Shown: piece after piece, positions 6,882-12,658 of the stretch | How positions within the stretch are numbered: the first letter of the stretch is position 1 | How the letters are laid out: every line of letters starts with the position of its first letter | NCBI GenBank assembly: GCA_003176075.1 | Contig: PSRN01000012.1 | Location: 1 to 15,571, forward strand | DNA length: 15,571 nucleotides | Direction: 5' to 3' | Source of the DNA: Bdellovibrio sp. | GTDB lineage: Bacteria > Bdellovibrionota > Bdellovibrionia > Bdellovibrionales > Bdellovibrionaceae | The notes under the pieces: generated by a model | Databases searched by the model: none | What the model was told of the DNA's origin: nothing | The model's input: the letters and a program-made list of their open reading frames with translations, nothing else | Program-made: the position numbers and the translations under genes

Positions 6882-8584
6882 TGCAGGTCCTCCGACTGAT
6901 AGTTGCGAATCGCAAACTGCGGTGATGAAAAAATTCTTTGCAGCAGTGATCGGACGCTTTGGTCCGCTTGCAGTTGCACAGCGAGATTGAGAACAAAATC
7001 CTGATGGCGTTTGCTGACGGGGTCCTTCTCGGGAACGCTGAGATTGACGTTCACGCCCGTGAAGAACTGATAATATCGTTTGGCCGCGCAGTTGTAGAAC
7101 TCCTGTTGGGACGCGATGGCGCTACCCAGCTCCGCGATGCTGTTCACCGGAATATTGACGACGGTCGGACTGCTGCCCAGCCTCTGCCGGAAGATCAAAG
7201 CACCCGTTTCGCCTTGCAGGTTGAACTGGCTGCTGCCTGGGTTGGCCGCCAGGTTGGCAAAATAAGGAAGTCCAATGCCCACCTTCTGCGTGCTGGTGTT
7301 TGAATTCGCCGTGAAGGTCAGGAACTTTCCCCGGTAAATCAGAGCCGTGTTGTCCAATGAGCGGTGGCAGGACATGCAAGAGGTGGAATGGCGGAAAGGG
7401 TAGGGTGAGTCCATTTGAATGTCACTTGCTGGAATGTCGGACGGGTCCAATGCCGGAAGGTCAATGCACATCAGATCCTGGAAAACATTCTCGGCGAGGC
7501 GGCGATGGATAACATCCTGGAAAAAGGGAATATTGTCCTCGGGTAGGTTTGTGCTGTCTCCCATGAAACCGAATGATCCCAGGATGCCGCCACCAAAGTG
7601 ACGGTTGAGATCCACATTGGTGGAGTCAGCCGTCAGGGCGGTCTTAAAGTCCATGCAGTTGGCGATGGCCACGGTTCCTGACTTGCAAGTTGAAAGCGGG
7701 ATTTTCACTTCGTTCGTGGGATCGGTCCCGTTCGTGTAGCTCAACCGCAAGGGATAAGTTGTTTGCGGCACGACCAGTGAAGGTGCCGGTTCAACGCCCG
7801 CCAGGTGGCCCGTGGCGACAAGAGCCGTATCAGGAACGTTCATCGGCAAGGGCGACACGGCGGTGGTGCCACCGTAAGCCAACACCAAGTCGGTGTAAGT
7901 CGTTGGATAAACGCCGGCGGGGTATTTGTAAAACGTCTGCGCTTGAAATCGCGTCAGTCCGCTGGCGGCGGCCTGAACGCGGGTTCCCCTGAGAGTTTCC
8001 GTGGAGGTCACGACGCTGTCATAGCGTTGGCCGGCTCCGAGAAGGGCCCGCGTGAAGTAAAGGGCCGGTTCTTCAATGTCATGAATGAGGGCGAGCTCGG
8101 ACCGCAAGTTGGCAGTGATGTAAAGCTTGTTCGTGAGCCAGCTGCGGTGAAAATCGTTGAATGTCTTTAGAATAGCTATCGCCGTCGCGTCAGTGGGGCT
8201 GGCGAGCGCCATCGCAGATCCCGACGGTTTGAGCTGCGCCCGATCGAACAGCTGCAGACAAGCGTCCGCCGGGCTCAGGGCGCCACTTTGAACTTTTGCA
8301 AGAAGGGCATCGCTGCTGGGGGCGGGAGTCCGCACCATCCGCACGTAGCAGCGCTGATAAATTTCGGCGGGTTTCAGGGGGACCCAGGCCGAGTTAGGGC
8401 CGGTGGTGGCGCCGGTGGTGGCAGTGCTGGCCGTGCTGCCAGTGCTGGCGGAGCCAGCCTGCTGGGCGTAGGCACCTGGAGGGAGGAGCAAGACGCAGAG
8501 TAAGGTGCTAGGAAAGGTGAAGTGTAAGGCGCCCAGGCCGCTCCCTACACGGGTCAGCTTGATTCTAACGAGGGAAGCGATCAT
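6878..8584 (-). CDS. Secreted c-type heme protein (one CxxCH), first gene of the DUF1501 operon
   Basis: This protein is about 568 residues long from ATG 8584. After a Sec signal peptide (core TLLCVLLLPPGAYAQ) comes a Ser/Thr/Gly/Ala low-complexity linker. The single heme motif CMSCH at about 403-407, inside FRHSTSCMSCHRSLDNTAL, predicts one covalently bound heme after export. The end, EFYNCAAKRYYQFFTG, then SVRSLLQRIFSSPQF, resembles the C-terminal domains (DUF1585/DUF1588 type) of planctomycete and myxobacterial cytochrome-like proteins, which often sit beside DUF1501 or DUF1552 genes. Family membership is from memory and moderately sure. The start is uncertain: GTG 8605 has GGGAG at seven bases, and TTG 8638 is also open. 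An extended -10 promoter at 8685-8657 fits all of these. The partner is the Tat protein encoded next. Confidence 0.72.
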   Translation of the reverse strand: MIASLVRIKLTRVGSGLGALHFTFPSTLLCVLLLPPGAYAQQAGSASTGSTASTATTGATTGPNSAWVPLKPAEIYQRCYVRMVRTPAPSSDALLAKVQSGALSPADACLQLFDRAQLKPSGSAMALASPTDATAIAILKTFNDFHRSWLTNKLYITANLRSELALIHDIEEPALYFTRALLGAGQRYDSVVTSTETLRGTRVQAAASGLTRFQAQTFYKYPAGVYPTTYTDLVLAYGGTTAVSPLPMNVPDTALVATGHLAGVEPAPSLVVPQTTYPLRLSYTNGTDPTNEVKIPLSTCKSGTVAIANCMDFKTALTADSTNVDLNRHFGGGILGSFGFMGDSTNLPEDNIPFFQDVIHRRLAENVFQDLMCIDLPALDPSDIPASDIQMDSPYPFRHSTSCMSCHRSLDNTALIYRGKFLTFTANSNTSTQKVGIGLPYFANLAANPGSSQFNLQGETGALIFRQRLGSSPTVVNIPVNSIAELGSAIASQQEFYNCAAKRYYQFFTGVNVNLSVPEKDPVSKRHQDFVLNLAVQLQADQSVRSLLQRIFSSPQFAIRNYQSEDLQ

Positions 8585-8656
8585 TCCAGTCACCGACCTG
8601 CTCACTGACGAACTCCCACCTGAGACCACAAAGAACAAAGTACGGGCTCTTCTAAA

Positions 8657-8685
8657 TTTATATCACTTTCATTCTTTTTTCTCGA
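8657..8685 (-). promoter_or_regulatory. Sigma70-like promoter for the heme/DUF1501/lipoprotein operon
   Basis: Reading the minus strand, TCGAGA (8685-8680; four of six to TTGACA) is followed after 17 bases by an extended -10, TGA-TATAAA (8665-8657). Transcription would start near 8650, giving a leader of about 65 bases to ATG 8584. No other gene uses this stretch. The remaining 8686-8871 shows nothing else I can support. Confidence 0.5.
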
Positions 8686-8871
8686 TCAGGATGAGGCGTG
8701 GGTCTCACAACGAGACAGTGTTGGACTCGGCGATGTCTCATTTGGGGCTGGTTGCTTGGCGCTGACCTCAACTTGCGGTGCGCGCAATTCAAAGACAAAG
8801 GGCAACTGGTCGGCAGCAGTAGAATTCGCATTCGTCGGGCGCGCGAAGATCGTCAATATTGACAGCCATTC

Positions 8872-9423
8872 TCATCCGTGACTCCCGCTGCAGCTTCGTG
8901 GCCTACTGAGGACCTTCTGGTATCTCGCCATCTGGGCTTTGTACCAGGGTCCATGCTCTATGTCTTGCGCAACTGTAAGGAATCTAAGTTTTAGTACGGG
9001 CAGAATTGGTGTGTAGGGCGTGTCGTTTTGATGAGGAATTGGGCCGACATCCGAATAGCCAAAATTTCCACCACCAAAATCAAAGAGAGTCCACGAATCA
9101 AAACCGCTTAGGGCATCCGACGAAATTGCATCTCCATCTCTTAGACGACCAGCAAGTTCAGAATCGAAATCGACAGTGTAAATGGTAAGTTGATCTTCTC
9201 CCCTTTTTACATCCACGACCAATTGGCAAAAACCGGGTTTCACGGGCACGAACCGCTGCAGATCGAAGCGAAAATTTCTAAATTCGATAACCTGCCCTGG
9301 ATAAAAGTCATCGACTGACTCCGCTGTTCGCCATCTACTGAAACCCCCAATGGCAAAGACCGCTTGAGCTAAAAAAACAATCCCCATAAAAAAAATTTGA
9401 GACAACAGATTCATTAGATTCAA
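8872..9423 (-). CDS. Secreted hypothetical protein
   Basis: This is a 183-residue protein with a signal peptide (core IFFMGIVFLAQAVFA, cleavage near residue 24) and no family I recognise. TTG 9423 is chosen because GAGGTGAG (9433-9426) is at ideal distance from it; ATG 9414 is the alternative but lies too far from that site. The mature part is acidic and aromatic. DFDSELAGRLRDGDAISSDA and DSWTLFDFGGGNFGYSDVG suggest a compact beta protein. It stands alone between the heme operon and the toxin-antitoxin region and has a well-formed promoter of its own. Confidence 0.68.
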   Translation of the reverse strand: MNLMNLLSQIFFMGIVFLAQAVFAIGGFSRWRTAESVDDFYPGQVIEFRNFRFDLQRFVPVKPGFCQLVVDVKRGEDQLTIYTVDFDSELAGRLRDGDAISSDALSGFDSWTLFDFGGGNFGYSDVGPIPHQNDTPYTPILPVLKLRFLTVAQDIEHGPWYKAQMARYQKVLSRPRSCSGSHG

Positions 9424-9448
9424 TGCTCACCTCACTCTGCTGGTGCGC

Positions 9449-9477
9449 GTTATAATATTGGCGAAAGGCTGAGTAAA
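9449..9477 (-). promoter_or_regulatory. Sigma70-like promoter for the 9423->8872 gene
   Basis: On the minus strand TTTACT (9477-9472) and TATAAC (9454-9449) are separated by exactly 17 bases. The predicted start near 9442 leaves a 19-base leader that contains the GAGGTGAG ribosome-binding site. Confidence 0.55.
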
Positions 9478-9538
9478 ATTTTAAGTTGATCAAAGTAATT
9501 AATTCATTGACAGATTGGTTGATTGATTGCGGCCTTCG

Positions 9539-9936
9539 GTGAAGGGAATCTTCCGCTACGACCCGAAGGCGACACCTGATGACTTGTTCGCTCGGGTCTC
9601 GCGGGCCGCTAAGACTGGTGTCGCCGACATCCGAAGGGATGAGATGTCCTCAAACTCCACTCACGCGATCCTCTCGGCCATGACTGAAGCACGTTTACAG
9701 GTCTTCTACGCTATCGCCGACCATCAGCCATCGTCGATGTACCAATTGGCCCAGAACCTCAAACGCGACCAGGCCAACGTCCTCCGCGACGAGCCCTGGA
9801 AGGCATGAAACTGATCAACCTCGTAGTCGAGAAGGATGGCGACCGCGAACGCTTCCGCCCTGTCGCCAATTATGATCGCATCGTGTTCGATTTTGGCACC
9901 GCTTTGAGCAAACGCAAGCGAACCGGGTCGATGTAA
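9539..9936 (+). pseudogene. Frameshifted HVO_A0114-type antitoxin / winged-helix regulator
   Basis: Two frames together spell one antitoxin-like protein. The first (9539-9790) gives FRYDPKATPDDLFARVSRA, a linker, then the winged-helix part SMYQLAQNLKRDQANVLRD. That frame soon hits a TGA at 9806-9808. The other frame resumes at 9793 with ALEGMKLINLVVEKDGDRER and ends FRPVANYDRIVFDFGTALS before TAA at 9936. Intact family members read continuously through NVxRDV-x-x-LExxGL to the Y-D-R-I block, so about four bases seem to be missing at 9790-9793. No toxin partner is visible next to it. A consensus TTGACA lies at 9507-9512 without a usable -10. It belongs to the same family as the intact antitoxin at 10502-10870, about 550 bp away. 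Confidence 0.65.
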
Positions 9937-10014
9937 TTGGTCCCTCGACAGATTACCCCGATGGGGCTTCTAATCCGGACCCATTGTTTTGCAAACTAGC
10001 GTTCCTTGTGAAGG

Positions 10015-10092
10015 ATGATCCGGTGGTTCTTTGAAATCAAGACCAGCTCAGGTGCTCACTGGATTTGGCAAAATAGGCAGGGAGAACTGTAA
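10015..10092 (+). other. Tiny ORF or gene remnant in the 9937-10214 gap
   Basis: ATG 10015, preceded by AAGG, opens a 25-codon frame: MIRWFFEIKTSSGAHWIWQN, then five residues and TAA. The composition is protein-like (aromatic, alternating). The same frame stays open after the stop for some 35 codons (GAAPRTSWFHYPGRIAKG and on), so it could be the relic of a small gene broken by a stop. I do not recognise it. The rest of the 278-base gap shows only the weak promoter of the toxin gene. Confidence 0.2.
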
Positions 10093-10167
10093 CTGGTGGG
10101 CGCTGCGCCGAGAACTTCATGGTTTCACTATCCTGGAAGGATCGCGAAAGGCGGGGGTGGGGCAGCC

Positions 10168-10200
10168 TTTTCATATTGGTTTACTTGTACCTATAAAGGT
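10168..10200 (+). promoter_or_regulatory. Candidate promoter and operator of the toxin-antitoxin pair
   Basis: TTTTCA (10168-10173) and TATAAA (10192-10197) are 18 bases apart. The -10 lies inside the inverted repeat ACCT-ATAA-AGGT, where an autorepressing antitoxin could bind. The leader to GTG 10215 would be only about ten bases. Confidence 0.3.
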
Positions 10201-10214
10201 GCTAACGTACCCAT

Positions 10215-10505
10215 GTGAAGGCTCACCTCAGGTATTACACCAAGAACAAGATCCACAATCGGTACGTGATGGAGGTTTCAATTTACGAGATTGAAAGATC
10301 GCCCAATTATCCGGATGGCATTAAGTACGGGTTAATCTGCAAAGATCTCAAGACTGGTGAGTATGTTCTTCTGGACAATCATCACCCTAAGGGCCCGCAT
10401 GTGCACATTAACGATCGCGAATTTCCTTATGAGTACGTCAATGACGATCGCCTGATTGTGGATTTCGAGACGTTGGTCCTTAAAGAGTTAGGAGTGAAAT
10501 TATGA
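10215..10505 (+). CDS. TumE-family (DUF6516-like) toxin of a type II toxin-antitoxin pair
   Basis: This is a 96-residue protein starting at GTG 10215; the MKAHLRYY opening fits the usual start of the family. The recognisable core is LLDNHHPKGPHVHINDREFP (residues 52-71). In remembered TumE/DUF6516 proteins it reads YDN-x4-KGDHRHY followed by EPY; the Asp-Asn pair and the H-x-H at 62-64 are kept. The C-terminal LIVDFETLVLKEL is likewise typical. The family is annotated as toxins; the biochemical target is not something I can state. The gene ends in an ATGA overlap with the antitoxin gene, the toxin-first order common for this family. Context and partner both support the call. Confidence 0.75.
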   Translation: MKAHLRYYTKNKIHNRYVMEVSIYEIERSPNYPDGIKYGLICKDLKTGEYVLLDNHHPKGPHVHINDREFPYEYVNDDRLIVDFETLVLKELGVKL

Positions 10506-10870
10506 AAAAGCTAATCGTTTCAATTAAGTCTTCAAGTGAAGCCCTCTCGGACTTCAGGAAGGCTTTGAAGCAGGCACGCAAAGGTCGCTTGAAGAATGAC
10601 CATTTCGAGCTCTCTTTCGATAACAAGAAAGACTTTGATCGCTTTGTAAAGAACCTTGGGATTTTAGCCGCGATTCTGACCCATAAGCCGAAATCTGTGT
10701 ATGAACTCGCAAAGGTGATCGATATGGATGTCTCAAACCTCAATAAGCTTATCCTTTTCTTCGAAGCCGTTGGAGCCATCAGGATTAAGACATCGACGAT
10801 CAGAGGCAGGACGGTAAAAACTCCTGTTGTTGAATATGAACAGATCGAGTTTGATTTGAAAGTCGCTTAG
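10502..10870 (+). CDS. HVO_A0114-family (TumA-like) antitoxin, winged-helix DNA-binding protein
   Basis: This 122-residue protein is the likely antitoxin for the TumE-like toxin just upstream, with which it shares an ATGA overlap (10502-10505). The N-terminal half (KKLIVSIKSSSEALSDFRKA and on) is the variable, charged segment expected to contact the toxin. Residues 65-96, SVYELAKVIDMDVSNLNKLI and FFEAVGAIRIK, form a helix-turn-helix plus wing typical of this family. The C-terminal PVVEYEQIEFDL matches the end block that reads YDRIVFDF in the decayed copy at 9539-9936. It probably represses its own promoter. A neat hairpin separates it from the convergent histone-like gene. Confidence 0.78.
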   Translation: MKKLIVSIKSSSEALSDFRKALKQARKGRLKNDHFELSFDNKKDFDRFVKNLGILAAILTHKPKSVYELAKVIDMDVSNLNKLILFFEAVGAIRIKTSTIRGRTVKTPVVEYEQIEFDLKVA

Positions 10871-10885
10871 CTTGGTACTCCAAGC
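10870..10885. terminator. Possible shared hairpin between convergent genes
   Basis: GCTTGG and CCAAGC pair perfectly around the loop TACT. It lies in the 17-base gap between the antitoxin stop and the end of the histone-like gene, where a two-way terminator is expected. No T run follows on either side, so intrinsic termination is doubtful. Confidence 0.3.
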
Positions 10886-10887
10886 CG

Positions 10888-11448
10888 CTATCTCAACCTC
10901 TCGCGCAAGAAAGCGAAGTCACGGTCCATCACCGTCTTGCGGCCGTCGGCGCGCGCTTCATCGATGGCCCGATCGCACAGAATCCTGAGGTAGTTGGACA
11001 GCAGATCCATCACACTGGCGGAGGTGTTGTAGCCGGCTCTGGCTTGGATGTAGTCCTTGAGACGAGAGGCGATCACCAAAACTTCCTGCGAGGGGGCGGA
11101 AGTAATGGCACTTGCGGTGCTTGAAGTTGAGCTGGCCTGAATGGCGATTCGGCGCGTGGGAGTTGAGGCGGAGGCGTCCGCGGCCACTCCGCCGGTGATT
11201 CCACCGCCGGCGCCGCCTCCGCTGCTGCTGCTGCTGGCTCTGTTCAAAGGGGCGAATTTCTCAATGGCGCCGGCGTCGCGATGCCGGGCCCCGGGCGAGT
11301 GACTTTCAAAACAATGAACGCTGCAAAAGACGTAGCCCGTTCTCAGCCCATTGCAGGTTGACACCGAACAAACGAAATATTTGGCGCCAAATTCAATGGC
11401 TTTCTTGCATCGACTGCAACGTTTCCAAATCAGCTCTTCATTTTCCAA
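10888..11448 (-). CDS. Zinc-finger/histone-fold fusion protein
   Basis: This 186-residue protein has three parts. Residues 8-60 form a compact Cys/His cluster (C11, C14, C27, C32, C42, H45, C46, H50, H56), able to hold two zinc ions like a ZZ- or treble-clef-type finger. Residues 71-120 are a Ser/Gly/Ala/Thr linker with a TRR. Residues 121-186 look like a single histone fold: helix 1 (LVIASRLKDYIQ), helix 2 (VMDLLSNYLRILCDRAIDEA), loop GRKTV and helix 3 (DRDFAFLRERL). R170, T172 and D177 reproduce the RxTxxxxD motif of archaeal HMfB (R52, T54, D59). RKTV-x-x-x-DF recalls the Bdellovibrio histone. TTG 11448 is chosen because of AAGGAG at 11462-11457. It probably binds DNA as a dimer; the finger's partner is unknown. 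It lies 65 bp after the lipoprotein gene, possibly co-transcribed with it. Confidence 0.72.
   Translation of the reverse strand: MENEELIWKRCSRCKKAIEFGAKYFVCSVSTCNGLRTGYVFCSVHCFESHSPGARHRDAGAIEKFAPLNRASSSSSGGGAGGGITGGVAADASASTPTRRIAIQASSTSSTASAITSAPSQEVLVIASRLKDYIQARAGYNTSASVMDLLSNYLRILCDRAIDEARADGRKTVMDRDFAFLRERLR
11221..11235. repeat. (GCT)5 trinucleotide run in the histone-like gene linker
   Basis: Five perfect GCT units on the plus strand are AGC codons on the coding strand and make the SSSSS run at the start of the linker. The run is short but slippage-prone, and in-frame length changes would be tolerated there. Confidence 0.8.
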
Positions 11449-11456
11449 TCTTGGTA

Positions 11457-11462
11457 CTCCTT
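11457..11462 (-). promoter_or_regulatory. Shine-Dalgarno that decides the TTG start at 11448
   Basis: AAGGAG on the minus strand lies eight bases before TTG 11448. No ATG in this frame precedes the first zinc-ligand cysteine pair, so the TTG start is needed to keep the finger. Confidence 0.6.
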
Positions 11463-11513
11463 TTTACGACACGAGATCATTTCAACATCACGGCGACCCC
11501 ACGCCCGTGGCGC

Positions 11514-12593
11514 TCACTGCTGCGGATCCAGCGGCAAACCTTGGTCCGTCTCCCCAGCCAAGGACTTCACCCAGTGGGCCTCCGCCCGGCGCGCCTCCAT
11601 GGTCGCCGCGAAAGTGGCGTACTGAAGGCGGCCCGAAAATGAGACCATTTGACGGGACCGTGGTTCTACGACGGTTTTCAGGCCGATCCCACGAAAAAAA
11701 TTAAAACCCGCCGTGGCGGTGGGAATGATGTAAAGTTCTACCGGCACCACGTCGTCCCGAAGCATGATGGAAAATGATCCAGCCGGAGTCATATCAGTGC
11801 GCCGGTGTCCGGTCGCGACAAGGTAAGGTCGCAGGGTCCCGTTAATTTGAATATCATCCATGAAGATCTCGAAGTCCTCGTCAAAGGGTGGAAGTTTTGC
11901 TTCCGGTGGCGGAACGATATGCATCAGGTAGTGGCCGGCATAGATTTGCAAATTGGCTTTCAAGCGGTCGTACTGCTCCTGTTCCTCCCGCTTGGCGGCT
12001 GGGATCTCCTTGGATTTCAGGGCCAGGTGAATCTGACCAATGACACCGCCATCTTTCGTCAGCAGTTCGCCGTCGATGACGGTGTTTTGAAGTGTCGCCA
12101 TAATGCGAACATCGGGACCGTACATCATCGTCTCCGGCGATCCCGGCGAAGGGTTGGTGCTCGTTGGGGAATTTTTGACGGAAGCGCCACTGGCGGCGGC
12201 GGATTTGGTCACCAGAATCAACCTCCCCGATTGGTCGTTGTAGTCGGCGTCCATGACGGCGTCGAGCTCGGTGCTTTCCGGTTGAATCAAGCGACCCTGC
12301 GGAACAGGTTCTATAATAAGATTGCCGTTTTGGTCTTTCGCGCCGGAGGAAGAAAAGGTGTAGCTCAGACGAATCCGGATCAAACTCGTTTTGGTCGTGG
12401 GGGTCGACTCGCCCGGACTCAGATATTCGACGAGGGTGCCTTCATAGATTCCCTTGATGGATTCCCATCGCGCGAGGAGTTTTTGATTGCGGTCTTCTCG
12501 CATCTTCTGGTTAGGGTCGTTCGAAGGGTCCGCTGGTGAGAAAGCGCAAGAGAGCAAAAATAAAGTGCCTGACATCACAATAACTCTCTTCAT
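11514..12593 (-). CDS. Lipoprotein of unknown function, downstream of TolC-family gene
   Basis: The start is ATG 12593: MKRVIVMSGTLFLLSC is a proper lipoprotein signal with lipobox LLSC and Cys16. The longer open frame back to 12662 runs through a palindromic repeat and is rejected. The 359-residue product has an acidic/polar linker after the cysteine, then charged helices (KMREDRNQKLLARWESIKG), several beta-like segments and a Ser/Thr/Pro linker (KNSPTSTNPSPGSPET). No family is recognised. It lies 65 bp after the TolC-family gene, so a role in the same envelope assembly is a reasonable inference. Ala at +2 would favour sorting to the outer membrane by the E. coli rule. Confidence 0.78.
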   Translation of the reverse strand: MKRVIVMSGTLFLLSCAFSPADPSNDPNQKMREDRNQKLLARWESIKGIYEGTLVEYLSPGESTPTTKTSLIRIRLSYTFSSSGAKDQNGNLIIEPVPQGRLIQPESTELDAVMDADYNDQSGRLILVTKSAAASGASVKNSPTSTNPSPGSPETMMYGPDVRIMATLQNTVIDGELLTKDGGVIGQIHLALKSKEIPAAKREEQEQYDRLKANLQIYAGHYLMHIVPPPEAKLPPFDEDFEIFMDDIQINGTLRPYLVATGHRRTDMTPAGSFSIMLRDDVVPVELYIIPTATAGFNFFRGIGLKTVVEPRSRQMVSFSGRLQYATFAATMEARRAEAHWVKSLAGETDQGLPLDPQQ

Positions 12594-12619
12594 CGCCACT
12601 CTTTTCAGCCCCTCTGGCC

Positions 12620-12648
12620 CCAAGTCGGTGCCGTCGGCACCTCCGCAG
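12620..12648. repeat. Palindromic repeat, copy C (intergenic)
   Basis: Left arm CCAAGTCGGTGCC and right arm GGCACCTCCGCAG flank the loop GTC; GGTGCC/GGCACC gives a 6-bp stem. It begins eight bases after the TolC-family stop (minus-strand order) and ends 26 bases before the lipoprotein start. It is identical to copy A at 15384-15412 except for the three loop bases. It may act as a partial terminator or mRNA stabiliser between the two genes. Confidence 0.8.
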
Positions 12649-12658
12649 ACTCTTCCAG

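Noticed and set aside
7885..7895. CCAAGTCGGTG, matching the left arm of the palindromic repeat
   Set aside because: It lies in the heme protein gene, the right arm is absent, and the residues there fit the surrounding protein, so the 11-base match is probably chance.
8852..8863. Perfect 12-bp palindrome GTCAATATTGAC
   Set aside because: Several 12-bp palindromes are expected by chance in 15.6 kb; it lies downstream of a gene end, not at a promoter.
10871..11460. CTTGGTACTCC occurring on both sides of the histone-like gene (10871-10881 and 11450-11460)
   Set aside because: Many 11-base repeats are expected by chance in a window of this size; one copy is explained by a hairpin and the other by a ribosome-binding site. 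There is no other sign of an insertion.
11805..12539. Plus-strand open frame of 244 codons opposite the lipoprotein gene
   Set aside because: It has no ribosome-binding site, and the opposite strand encodes a clear lipoprotein signal with LLSC.
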